From Nissolia schottii (lineage: Eukaryota > Streptophyta > Magnoliopsida > Fabales > Fabaceae), in the NCBI GenBank assembly GCA_003254905.1, contig QANU01066119.1, positions 709,142 to 773,141 on the forward strand: a stretch of DNA of 64,000 bases, in the 5' to 3' direction. Positions within the stretch are counted from its first letter, which is position 1, and every line of letters begins with the position of its first letter. Below are positions 47,360 to 59,000 of the stretch, one piece after another. Both the position numbers and the translations under genes were made by a program. The notes beneath the pieces are model-generated. The model did not search any database, was not told where the DNA came from, and worked only from the letters and a program-made list of their open reading frames with translations.

Positions 47360-48680
47360 TTTTTTTTCCCTTTGTATTGAAATAATAAAGTGAGTTTAGA
47401 TTTACTTTATCGGTTTAGAAAGAATGAGAGGATGGTACTTCCTGACACTCTGACGATCAAGTTAGTTCGTGCTCTAAAATAATAAGATTAGAGTTAGACG
47501 TCTTACTTGACAATATAATAAGACTACTTATAAAGAGAAATTTAGGTGTAATTAATGCTCTATTAAATCTTTATAAGACCTTTAAGCCACCAAATTAGGG
47601 TGCAATGAGGATGCCATGCGCTCATGTTAGATCAAGTTCTAAGATGGGTTTAGAGCATGTATTCCAAGCTAGGCCGGATCTTGGAGGCCAATATTTCTAA
47701 TTTGTAACAACTTTAAATCCTAATTTTTTATTATTTCAAAACAATGGATCTCTTTCATTTGGACTAACCGAAATCCATAATTTGGTGAAACTTTTTTCAA
47801 AGCATAGTTGCTGAATGATTGCATGTGATTTTGTATTTCCGATTGGAATATGAATGTTTTTGTACATGTATGATGATAATGACCTATAATGAACCTTAAC
47901 TTTTTAAAGTATACATATGCAATGATAAGTCCATGTTGCGTCTCCTTTCATCTCGCATTGTTGTTGCTAATAAGAGTTGTTTGGGTCCACAATAATACCA
48001 ACATTATATATACTGGCTTTTAATCCCATCCTCTTTTTTTTTTTTCTTTTCACTTTAAATAATTTACATTTTATCTTTTCCACTCATTTTTTTAAGGAAT
48101 TGTCCTATAAAAAAACCCAATTAAACCTTCAACATTTTAAACGTAACCCTCAATAGTCCCTGAACATCTTAAAAAAAAAAGAATTAATTAAGATAACGTT
48201 TAAAATATTCAAAAACAAATTAAAGATTTTTTTTTTTATTGAATTACCAATGTAAACAACTTCCTCCTTTTCTTTTCGCATCCAACTTCACTACCTTGCC
48301 TACCCTTCTAGATTCATAATTAGGAATTCTATATAGTATACCATGTACACACTCATAAACTGCACAACTTGTGATTCTATAACTAATTTTGGAATGTGCT
48401 AGAAAATGTTTGCATTTCACAGCGTAAAGTAAAAAAGATTTGTGTGATGTATACTTATTTTATATAAGATATTGCACTAATTCACATTTCATTAATCATT
48501 AAATAAAATTTCAATAGAGCCTATACTAAGGCCTCTTTCTTAATCTCCCCACCAACATTAAAACACTTTGAGCTAACCAAAATAATAAATCCACAAACTT
48601 TTCCTTTATAACTCTTGATCCATCATCACAAGTTTTGTGCAAAACACAGATCAATCAATTTGTTCTCAATTTACATAAGA
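47360..48680. other. Intergenic
   Basis: No gene, RNA gene or clear repeat is recognised. Confidence 0.4.
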
Positions 48681-49241
48681 GTTTTGCTAACAAGTGTCCT
48701 TAGGTTGCATTTGATTGCTGATACAAGACATAAAGACACAAAATCTTATTTAATTATGAAGACATGTACTAAAACTTGTATCTCATTACAAAAATTAGTA
48801 TATTTTTTGTATTTCTGTTTTACTGGAACACGAGAACAATGACAAAGACAGAGTTTTAATGAAACTATAAATGGGCGAAAAAGAGATCTAAATGGTATTT
48901 TAAGTCATTTGTCAAGTTTATATATCTTGTCACCACAAAATCAAGCACGACACAGATACAATCAATTGTGTCTTGTATATCATCATCAAAAAAAATACAA
49001 GACTAACTTTTAATCCTGTATTTTATGTCCTTGTCCCCATGTCTCTGTATTTTAATTTTGTTTCAACAATCAAACGCAATCTAAGAGCACTTGTTAAAGA
49101 ACCTAAAGTGGTAAGATTTTATTGGGAAAACAAAAATTTGAAGTGATTAATGCTTTGAAAACATTAAAAGCTTACTTTCTTAATGAAATATTTCAACTTT
49201 AGGTTTCTTAACAAGTACCCTAAGACACTTGTTAGCAAAAC
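48681..49241. mobile_element. Outer MITE of a nested pair
   Basis: GTTTTGCTAACAAGTGTC at 48681 is mirrored by GACACTTGTTAGCAAAAC ending at 49241. The inner parts of the arms (CACTTGTTAAAGAACCTAAAG and CTTTAGGTTTCTTAACAAGT) are also mirrored, but only after a 379-base second element in the left arm is skipped. Without that insert the MITE is about 180 bases. Confidence 0.8.
48703..49081. mobile_element. Inner MITE, inserted in the outer one
   Basis: GGTTGCATTTGATTG at the left and CAATCAAACGCAATC at the right are terminal inverted repeats, with similarity continuing inward (GACATAAAGACACA / TGTCTCTGTATTTT type). TA occurs directly outside each end (48701-48702 and 49082-49083), consistent with a TA target duplication, though a longer target cannot be excluded. 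Confidence 0.7.
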
Positions 49242-49471
49242 ATTTAAGATAATACATGTATACCAATTAATGCAGCACAAAGTTGAACAAACAGATAACT
49301 CTTGTATCTAATCTACTTGAATAATAATAATACATACGTAGCTATTAAGATGTGTATCACTATCACTATGTATAGGTATCAGGATGGAAAACATCCATAA
49401 CTAAGTTTAAACCATATCTAACAAATCCATAAAATTGTATCTTTCACAATAGTTTTCAATTGTGGCAAAAA

Positions 49472-50506
49472 TCACTCAACACCATTAGCAGCAGAAGCAT
49501 CAGATGAAGAGTGTTTCTGTTTACCGGATCGAGCACTTAACCCGGCAAACCACGCAACCCTCATGAGCTGCAGACCGAGAATTAGCACCCACCAGCAGAC
49601 CAGCCCCCTAATCGTATGCATCATCCATGCTGGCGCGCTGAGCTCAACTCCAAGCTTCAATCCCCTCATTAGCTGCAGCACACGGTAGGACTCGTAAATG
49701 ACAGGGGTAACGAGCCACACTGGGGATTGCCAATGCCAAGTCAATATCTCAGTCAGAACCTGTACTGATAACAGAAGAAGGTAAGGACCGAGTAGAACTG
49801 CGAACGAGATGAAAGGAAGTTGGGGCTGGAGAATGCCCTTCTCGGATCCAAACATCATCAACAACGGGACGATAAATCCGGTAAGAGTCGCGACAATGTT
49901 CCAGAACTGGTAACTGAAGGGAGCCTTGCTGTTGCAGCCTTGCGTTGGATTCTTTGGCCGAGAGCAAGAGTCAGCCATGAGGAGAAAAAGGGTTGCGCCG
50001 AGGTTAAAGATGCAATCGAGTCCGATCAAGGAAAGTAGGCTCGCTATATTGGGACCGAGAAAGATTGAGGATATCGGCAACCACAAGGTTGGCACCATGC
50101 CGGTTGCAAGGAGAACTGAAGGGCCGAGAAGCCACATGGGCCATTTGAAATACTGAAGCTGCATGCCCGGCTGATTTTTCGTCTCTACAGACCCTTCAGC
50201 ATTCTCTGTCAATGATTCAGCAGTTTTACTAGAATCAAGAGTATCAAATATATTGGCACAATTCTGCAAGAACTTATCACTTTGATTATCTGTTGGAGCA
50301 TAAGTGACAGGCGCTGGCTCCCACGGAGTTAAGTTTGTGCAGCATATGCTGGACGATTTGATGTGACTACTAAGAAAACTGAGTCCCTGGAGCTGGAAAG
50401 CTTTTCCAGAATTCGATAATCCCAGGCTTCCATGATGTTTCCTCGTATAAGTGGAGGTGTGTATTTTATAATGGGTTTGAGTTAATGACGCCATTCCTCT
50501 ATTCAT
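49472..50506 (-). CDS. Plastid-targeted multi-pass membrane protein
   Basis: A single open frame of 344 residues. Residues 1-~55 are rich in Ser/Thr/His/Lys and poor in acids, like a chloroplast transit peptide. About 56-115 is a soluble linker. From ~117 on come about six hydrophobic segments: WPMWLLGPSVLLATGM, SIFLGPNIASLLSLIGL, FNLGATLFLLMA, a segment around VATLTGFIVPLLMM, one around FAVLLGPYLLLLSV, and GLVCWWVLILGLQLMRVAW near the C-terminus. The tail is Ser/Ala-rich and polar. The phrases recall a conserved plant family of uncharacterised chloroplast membrane proteins; I cannot name a function. The start could be Met1 or Met5. A likely splice acceptor (TTTCTTTAG) 52 bases upstream of the ATG points to a 5' UTR intron. 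Typical codon use and uninterrupted length support a real gene. Confidence 0.8.
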   Translation of the reverse strand: MNRGMASLTQTHYKIHTSTYTRKHHGSLGLSNSGKAFQLQGLSFLSSHIKSSSICCTNLTPWEPAPVTYAPTDNQSDKFLQNCANIFDTLDSSKTAESLTENAEGSVETKNQPGMQLQYFKWPMWLLGPSVLLATGMVPTLWLPISSIFLGPNIASLLSLIGLDCIFNLGATLFLLMADSCSRPKNPTQGCNSKAPFSYQFWNIVATLTGFIVPLLMMFGSEKGILQPQLPFISFAVLLGPYLLLLSVQVLTEILTWHWQSPVWLVTPVIYESYRVLQLMRGLKLGVELSAPAWMMHTIRGLVCWWVLILGLQLMRVAWFAGLSARSGKQKHSSSDASAANGVE

Positions 50507-53206
50507 CGTTGACTGCAGAAACTCTAGACGATTTTATATGCTCTTTGTTCGCTGGAACCTAAAGAAAGACATCATAGACTAATTAAGTGTGCACTGTCAT
50601 AAGAAATCATATATCATAATCCAATATACTACTTAGGGCAGAGGGTTGCGAATCTAGCAATTTTAAAATTAAAACAAAAAACGAATTACTGTTATTCAAG
50701 AGACATGGAAAATGTGAATTACAGGACCTCGCCATTATAAGGCAGGCTGTTCTTTGCAAGCTAATGCATCAATTCATTGAGAATGCTCTGCCACTTCTTA
50801 TGATTATTGTCTAGGCACTCGATGTTCCATGGCAAATTTTATCAATGAATGGTGCTAGATGTAGAGAGTGACATGATTATGACCATAATATATTACAAGA
50901 GTCGCCAAAAATTTTAAGACAACTAAATAAAGGGAGAACTATGGAATGAAGAGAGCAAGGATACAACAAAAAGACTAAACAAGGTCTCAAACATTGATTA
51001 TAATCTGTTCAACTGCTGATGCCAGAGACCAATCACGTAACTAATGAGTGATGACACTCTAGTAGCGGGACTAAATACTCAAGAAGATTAACCTTGCCCA
51101 GATAACAATCATGAATCATCTACACTTACAATAAGCAAAATTATCCATGCTTCCCTTCTACCTTAAGAATGCATAAAGCTTAAATAAGGAGTGACAACAA
51201 TACCCTCATCATAATAGTCAACGCAAGCTGAACTTATGTAGTAACACCAACTGACATCTCTGTACCTTTTCACTCTCTTTCTGAGTGGAAAAATTAAAAG
51301 AAAAAGGACTAAGATTAACATGCTATAAGTTAGTTGTACATTTTTTTATATTAGTTGATCAACACTTTCACCAGATGATTACTCTTTCTTGCCACATCCT
51401 AAATTCCTAATCTCTTTGCATTTGTTCTCTATATAATAGTCTTGACTCTTGAACGAATGAAATTTTATCCCATATTGTTCTCCTGCCTTCAAGCTGAGGG
51501 GATGAAAACAAGAGCCTAACTGCCTAAGAACAGTAATAAAGAAATGAAATTGACAACCCAGGGATATCATGACCCATACTCAATATTTCAATATTAGACA
51601 GAGGATACAATTTCTAACCCCAAAAATTGAAGAGCAATTTAAAACTGCGGCACAATTACCTAGGTAGATCCATAAAGGTAAGCCAAAATAACGCAACAAA
51701 TGCAAAATCAAGCTACATATATGCCTATGAAACCTTGAAAGAGTGATATAAGCATTAAATGATTCATTCTTATCACCCAAAATATAAAAATTACGCAATC
51801 AAAACTGCTTCTTAAAATTTCACCCGTTAGAATGTAAAAGTCCCAACTACTATATGGTACCATGTCAAGTCCTGCTCACCAACTTTAAATGTGGCATACA
51901 CACAGACACAGTACTACTGCTCTTCCAAAAGTGAAATTTGAAAATTTTCAGATCAAAAGATTCCCCCTCACAAGATAAGGCTAGAATTTAAGTGCACTTC
52001 AAGCTTGAGAGAGCAGTGCAATCCGCAAAACTAAGCGGGAAGTTTTACATACCTAAACTAAGGATCTGCTTGTTAGTATAGGCAGACAGTGAGAAGGTAA
52101 GTTATACAATAATGGGAAGAAATGAAAATTGATTTTCAACTAAAACATCTTATTTTTCCCCTTCTCAAATTTTTGTTCTACCAAGCAGAGAGTAAAACGG
52201 CTCTCTTCCAAATCCCCCACCATTTTTTTCCCACAGAAAAGTCTACTGATCCAAACTTACCTCACAATGATGAGTAATCACTTGAAAAATAACAAGAATC
52301 CTAGATAATGAATAAAAACAACACTTCTTGAAACTTCTTTTTTGTTGCTTTTGTTACCCTTGTAGGTGAAAGACTTTGATTGTCCGTGTTAGATTGAACG
52401 CCTACAACATCAAAAGCTATAATAGATAGCAACGTTACAACTTTACTTCTTTTAAGGTATCTTCAAAACAGCATAGCATAAGTTTCTAAACTCATTACAG
52501 GCGCCATGAGTAAAGACGGTAAAATCTATCAAACCCTAATAGTGAATTTTGACCAAATAGAGCTAGCAACCTCCTTGGTCTCACCCAGGATTCGAACCAT
52601 AGCCTCAGTGCGACGCCACTCACAAAACCTTTTGTTCTATTGATAACTGCTTCATCCATCAATTTCAAACTAGAAACCCAACAACATCAAAATGATAGAG
52701 TATTACTGTTTCATTTACATAGAGAGGAAAAAAGAAAAAAAAAAGGCACAAACTGCTACCAAACTTTCAATGAAGCAATGGGCCCCCAGATGAAAAAAAT
52801 TAAAGAAGCTTGAAGCTTTCTTTTATTTTCGTATTGGGACAAACAAAGGGCAAGCAAAAATAACCATTTCAAATGAAATCAGATACACAATTAAGGGGTC
52901 AAAATAAGAGGCTTTGGTTGCAAATTATGAGAGAAAAAATAAGGGAAATACAAAGAAAAAGGGTGCAAATTGGGGAGTGACCTGTATGGGGGAAGATGAA
53001 CTTCAGCAGTGAGCACAGCGAATCGAAGGAATTAAGGAGGCGAAGTGTTTGAACATGCGAATCCGATGATCACAGAAAATGCTGGACATTGACATGTGAG
53101 GTTGTGGCTCCTGAAACAATGAGGTATGGGAATAGGACAAAGTGGGTAAAGGAGATATCAGCAAAAATTGGAGATGAATAGTTAACTTTTGTCCGAATTT
53201 ACCCAT
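50507..53206 (-). promoter_or_regulatory. Probable 5' UTR, leader intron and promoter
   Basis: A splice acceptor (CTTTCTTTAG, ending at 50559) precedes a 52-base leader. Possible donors on the minus strand are at about 52052 (AG|GTATGT), 52260 (AG|GTAAGT) and 52981 (AG|GTCACT). The 53206-53003 stretch is GC-richer and could be the first exon, with a 67-residue upstream frame. Structure cannot be settled without transcripts. Confidence 0.35.
52553..52650 (-). mobile_element. tRNA-derived SINE-like fragment
   Basis: On the minus strand GTGGCGTCGCACTGAGG is followed by TATGGTTCGAATCCTGGG, a perfect pol III B box (GGTTCGAATCC). There is no cloverleaf and no CCA-ready acceptor stem, so it is a SINE remnant, not a tRNA gene. 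Confidence 0.55.
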
Positions 53207-53258
53207 TAGTCCTTCAAAATATATAGTGGGTTAAGCTGGTGATTTTAAAGACAAAATA

Positions 53259-54050
53259 TTCAATTTGGTCCGTTGCCTATTAATGGATTAATTTGATCCT
53301 TAATAAATAAAATATCTCTAATTTAATCAATGTTATTTTTTAAATATGAATCAAGTTACTCTCTCGTTATTTAGTCATGTTTCATAGACGCGCTTAAATG
53401 TATTTTTAAAAAATATAGTTAAAGTGTATTAAATATATTATTGTTATTTTTGCCCATTCTCTATCTCAACTCTTTTATTTGAGTAAGGGGTCTTTAAAAT
53501 GAAATTTCTCATTTAAAAATAAAGTGAAATTTTTTATCATTAAATTATTAAAATAAAAAATAAGTTTTACTCTCACTTTAATAATTTGATAGTAAGATCC
53601 CGTACTTTAAATGATTTAAATCCCTTCTGTTTTCCTTTATTCCAATCCCTATCTATGGATTGTCTGGCGATGCTACATCGGAGACAAGTGTAGATGCAAT
53701 AGTGATGTGCTGGCATTCAAGAAGGAGAGACGATGGTCACAATAGAATCGAAACAGAGTAATTGCAGTGGTGCTGGAGCTCTAGTAGTGACAAAAGCGAA
53801 AGGTGGTAGAGCAAAATTTTGATCAATTGTTGCCTGAGTCGCCACCATCAAAGGAGTTAAGATGATAATATTCTTAATGTATTTAACTACATTTCAAAAA
53901 ATATGTTTAAGTGCATTTATGAAATGTGACTAAACAATAAAAGACTAACTTGATCTACTTTTATAAATGACAAGAACTAAGTTGAATTTTTTTTTTGGTT
54001 AGATATAACATTGACCCATCATTAATTTGGTCGTAGAGACCAAATTGAAT
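53259..54050. mobile_element. Inverted-repeat DNA element, ~790 bp
   Basis: ATTCAATTTGGTC at 53259 is mirrored by GACCAAATTGAAT ending near 54050. Further inverted similarity covers TTTAGTCATGTTTCATAGA..CGCTTAAATG on the left against TGCATTTATGAAATGTGACTAAA on the right. The interior 53640-53870 is GC-richer and unlike the arms; it could be captured sequence, but no protein family is recognised. Confidence 0.55.
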
Positions 54051-54138
54051 CTTTAACAGAAAAATTAAATTAAATTGATCCTCAAAATTTAAATGAGTCA
54101 AATTAATCGGCAAATATGAGTCAATTGTTTTTTTAGTA

Positions 54139-54139
54139 C

Positions 54140-54187
<48 letters not shown>
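54139..54187. repeat. (TA)n(TG)n compound microsatellite
   Basis: TA units change into TG units, then a short GA run. Confidence 0.9.
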
Positions 54188-54189
<2 letters not shown>

Positions 54190-54194
<5 letters not shown>

Positions 54195-55080
54195 TCAATT
54201 GTTGAGCAATATTATTATTTTTAGAGGTTAATTTGACTCAAATTTTTAAATTTGAGTGACTACTTTATTTTATTTGTATTCCATGCACAAACTTAACATA
54301 TGTTTTGTAATTTTATCGATTAAAAAAATAATGTTTTAATTATAAGGAATAAAAAAATCCCTAGGTGCAAATTTAATAATGGAAGTGAGAACATCATTTG
54401 GATTGAAGAAGGGAATAGATCCTCTTATGTTAAAAATTGTCATATACATACTTTATTATGTTAAGGAAGAAAAAGACATGAATTGAATTGGGCACTACTA
54501 ACTTTAGGATTTCTCCACTTATTTAAATTATGTGTCTTCCTATCCTAACATAATTAAATATGACAAGTTATAACATGAGATGATCCATTCTTGAAGAGAA
54601 AAATAGAAGGAATGAATATGTGTAAAGACAAAAGAAGAGGATTTAAGGCACTAGGATTGATGTAGTGGTAAAGAGGTTTAGATAGTATGTATTAGATATT
54701 AAGCTTAAACCATATTGCAATGAATGTAATTTTCGAAGTTGTGATAGAGAATTTTGCTATTCTCCCTTACTTGGATTGAGAGAGAAAAATGATGAGAGAA
54801 GTACTATAGAGGTAAAATAAAAAATAAAAAAATAGTGTGGGTCTTACTAAACTTTATCAATGTGCTGGAAATCGCTTTTAAATGGGCTGGGGTTGAATTT
54901 TTATTTTTGAGCCATGGCGGGGATTGAATTAATTATTGAGTATTTGTTTTTGGTACAATTGAGCATTTAATTGCGAGGAATGGTTTTAATAATTTTGTCT
55001 AATTACTAATTAGATTGTATTTTATAAATTGGATAAAGTAAAGTTCAATAAACCTCCTCCAACATTTTTTGGTCAAGCTT
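54190..55080. other. Intergenic, AT-rich
   Basis: No gene or clear repeat structure is seen. Confidence 0.4.
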
Positions 55081-55089
55081 AAGTAACCA

Positions 55090-58000
55090 TCGGTGTTCTC
55101 TGAAGAAGAAAAAAAAACGGTGATTTTCCTGGCAATGGAAACACCAATGGAAGACAGTGTAATGCAATCTAAAGTGGAAGAGGATCAAATGGCTAGAAGC
55201 AATAAAAAGATCAAGGATCAAAAGGCGGAGCAGGCTATGAACAAGTTGACTATGGTCAACGAATCCCCAATACTTGGATACGACCAATAATGTGAGGTAT
55301 AGCACTTTGGGTGTCCCTTTTCCTATAAATGAAGTGATTGTTCATCCTTCCTTGGAAGAAACTAAATTTGCTGCCCTTCTCAAAGCCAAAATGGGAATGG
55401 TGAGGGATGCAAAGAACCCACCTGACCCCAGAGAAGACACAGCAACACCAACCCAGAAGAGCCCACCTAACCCAGGAGAAGACACAACAATATCAAACCG
55501 CAATGGTAAAGCAATTCTCAGCGAATGGAGCGAATCAGGTTCAGTCTTAACCCTTGTGTGTGGGCCTGCCACGGGTAATCCTTCTTCATACAGTTATTGA
55601 TGAATATTATTCTGTGTAATTGTAGAGGGGTTTCATGCTAAGGATTTATCTCTCTTATTTCTGATTTATCCTTGAGATGATATAAGTCGAAGTTCTTTGA
55701 TTCGATGGGAACCCATGTTTCGGGTGCTAAAACTAGGAATGTTATCAAGAAATTTGGTTTCGATGGTATGTTTATTCAAAATGGTAAAGGCTTTTCAGGT
55801 GGCATTTGGTGTATGTGGAACACTACACACTGGAAAGTTGAGGTTTTGGAGTCCTATAAAAAATTGTTCATATGAAAGTGACGTTTAATTCTGAGGATTT
55901 CTGGTTCTTTTCTGGTGTCTATGGTAACCAGTAATGTTGTTATATAAGGGATCATTGGCATACTATTATTAATATTGGGTTGAGCTTGAGTTGACCCGAA
56001 GATTTCAACTCTACTTTCTCTCACATACCGGAGGTTCGCCAAATACGTCTTGTGATACTCTGCGTTTTAATAGCCACATTTCTCAATGTGGGCTTTCGAA
56101 TGTTGGGTTCCACGGTCAACCGTTTACTTGGCAGAATAAAAACTTTCGTAGAAGATTGGATAGAGTTATTGCTAATAATCTATGGGTCTCTAGATTTCAA
56201 GATGGTGATGTGCTCCACCTCCCCAAGCTTAAAAGTGATCATATCCCCACTTGGGTGTGCTGGTGTCCTTCAAATGACAATGTCGATGGTCAACGGCCTT
56301 TAAGGTTCTTAGCACCTTGGCAACTTCATGAAGGTTTTAAGCCTTTTTTTCATAATGTTTGGCAGATAGATGGTAATCTCCAATATAATATTGTTGGGTT
56401 TGTTGAGAAAGTGAAAACTTGGAATAGGGAGGTCTTTGGTCATATCAAAAGAAAAAAAAAAAGACGATCGCTTGCTTTGCTTTAATGGCACCTTCATCTC
56501 TCTTATTCTCAAGGTTTGACAATCTGGAGTCTTTTGCGAATTTCTGACCCATTTCTCTCTGCAATGTCAACTACAAGATTTTGACCAAAATTGTGGCTTC
56601 TTGGCTTAAATCCGTTATGGATAAGTAGGTTAGCCCTACACATAGAAGTTTTATTCTAAATCTTCTGAGATTTAACAATATTTTGGTTTCCCAATAAAGT
56701 TATTCATTCTATGAAAACAAAGACGGGTAATAAGGGATTTATGGCTATCAAGCTTGATCTTAAAAAAGCTTATGATAGGCTTAAATGGGAGTTTATCATG
56801 GAGACTTTAGAAGACACTGTCATTCCTCATTCCATGGTGAACGTTATTTGGCATTGCATTTCGTCTAGCATGATGAATCTCATATGGAATGGGGTTGTTG
56901 CTGACTGTTTCAAACCTTCTAGAGGAGTCAGGGCGATCCTTTCTCTCTCCCTATCTTTTTGTCATGTGCATTGAGAAGCTTTCTCAAATGATTGGTGTGG
57001 CTGTTGAAAACGGTTCTTGTAAACCCATTAAGCTTTCGAGAATAGGTATGAGTCTCTCACCTCTGCTTTGCAGATGATTTAATTCTCTTCATGTCAGCAA
57101 ATATGGACCAAGTTGACAATATTAAAGGTATTCTTAATTTATTTTGTGCTAGTTCTGGTAAAAAAAATTAATTTCAATAAATCTAGTATTGTCTTCTTGA
57201 GGAATATTAACCATGGCAGGAAAACGGAGCTAAGCAACGCTTTGGGTGTTAATCTCACCTTTAACTTGGGTTGTTATCTGAGTGTTCCTCTTCTTCATAA
57301 TGAGTGCAAGTATCAAGATTTTCAGTACATTATTGATAGAATGAAGAGTAAGTTAGGAAATCTAGTACTCTCTTTCTTGTAGGTCTCATCACTCTGGCTC
57401 AATCGGCATTGGCTATGATTCCCACTTATGTGATGCGGACTATGAAGCTTTCGATCAAATTTTATGATAAAATCGATCAAATATGTCGTGATTTTATTTT
57501 GGGGGCTCTTCTGAGCACCACAGAATTCACCTTGTGAGCTGGGACAAAGTTTGCCTTCCCGAGAGTAAGGGGGCTAGGTTTTAAGAAGCCTAGAGACATC
57601 AATGATGCATCCATTATGAAACTTGCATGGAGTCTTGTCTCACAACGTGAAACTCTGTAGGTCAACATCATGAGAGCCAAATACTCATGTGGTGCTAATA
57701 CTATGCCTACTATTCGTAGAAAGAATAATGCCACCTAGAGAGGAATAATTTGAGTTTGGCCTTGAGTTAGTAAGAACATCATCTGGAGGGTGGGGAATTG
57801 TCACTCAATTAGCTTTTGGCATGATCACTAGCTTGCAGGTATAAATAACTTGAGTGCTTTCTCTATTGACCCTCTTGATACAAAGAGTAATGATGACAGA
57901 GTAGCTGCATATTCCAATAACAGTAATTGGGACCAAGTAAACTTATTGCAAAATTTGAATTATGATTTTGTAAATATTTTCTTGTCTATTAAAACCTCAG

Positions 58001-58620
58001 ATAATGCTATGGGTCATGATGATATACGTTGGCTCCCTACTGTGAATGGTAAGTTTAGTGTTAAGTCGGCTTATGATGTTATGTTGTCTGTCTGACTCTA
58101 CTGATTGTAGTATTCTTTTTTAAAATATTTGGAAAATTAAAGGGCCACATCGAATTATTGCTTTTATGTGGATTATTGCCCATGAGGCCCCTTTGACTAA
58201 CTATTTAAGGTGTAGAAGAGATATAATTGATGATTCCATGTGCCTAAGGTGTGGGACTGCTGAAGAAACAATGCTCCATGTTCTCTGCGATTGCAATGTT
58301 GCGGAGGAGACATGGAAGAGCATTGTGCACAGTTCTTTTCATGTTTCCTTTTTTCAGGTGGACCTTAAAGACTAGTTGAAGGAGAACATCTCGCCAAGAA
58401 CTCGGTTTTCTGAAGAGGTGGACTAACCTCTCCTTTTTGCTACTACCTTTAACTTAATTTGGCAAGCTAGGAATGAGTGGATTTTTGAGCATCGTCAATT
58501 CTCTTCATCTGAGCTGGTCAATAAGTCAATGATGCTCGCTAAAGATTATCATTGCATGCAGATGTTTGCTGTCACTGCTAGTATTGCGGTTCCTCAAGTG
58601 GAATTAAGTTTCTGTGTTTT
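55090..58620 (+). mobile_element. Decayed L1-type LINE
   Basis: Order on the plus strand: an ORF1-like remnant (55093-55600, Lys/Glu- then Pro-rich), an endonuclease starting MNIILCNCRGV near 55602 with GFHGQPFTWQNK and RRRLDRVIAN (56110-56180), a reverse transcriptase (56711-57380) with GFMAIKLDLKKAYDR and CFADDLILFM in different frames, a zinc-finger RT-associated domain (58020-58375: RWLPTVNGKFSVKSAYD, MCLRCGTAEETMLHVLCDC) and a tail (WQARNEWIFEH). EN-RT-zf order is that of plant L1 LINEs. At least three frameshifts and several stops make it inactive. No clear poly-A tail or target duplication. Confidence 0.85.
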
Positions 58621-58639
58621 CTGCACTTTGAATTAGTAA

Positions 58640-58835
58640 TTTTGGTGTTGAAAATGGCTGAAAATCGTTGATTTCGCATTCGGGTCCGCGGGTCAAAAAC
58701 AACGTCATAGTGACTCGGTTCAAGGGTGAAGACGACAAAAAAAAAAACACAGAGTGTTGCTGCCCAGGATTGTACCTGGGCCCTTCAGCATGCACAACAA
58801 CGTTTCAACCACTGCACCTTAGACTCAGAATGAAT
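58640..58835 (-). mobile_element. SINE-like fragment with a tRNA-type B box
   Basis: On the minus strand: GTGCAGTGGTTGAAACG (A-box-like), GGGCCCAGGTACAATCCTGGG (degenerate B box), then a poly-T-containing tail. It separates the LINE from the copia remnant. No tRNA fold is possible. Confidence 0.45.
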
Positions 58836-59000
58836 TTATATTCACAACTACTAATTAATAAATGTAATTCTGTCATTAGTTACATTGACATGCTGAATTC
58901 TATACCTTATTTAATGTGATATATTATTGTTTATTTTGAAAAATTGTATGTTTAATTTTGGTATTCATTAAGCATGCAAATTTAAATTAAATAATCTGTT

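Noticed and set aside
52553..52650. Possible tRNA gene (perfect B box on the minus strand)
   Set aside because: No cloverleaf, no acceptor stem and no anticodon arm; better explained as a SINE.
53003..53206. 67-residue minus-strand frame as a separate gene
   Set aside because: No domain or signal; more likely a leader exon or upstream frame of the plastid membrane protein gene.
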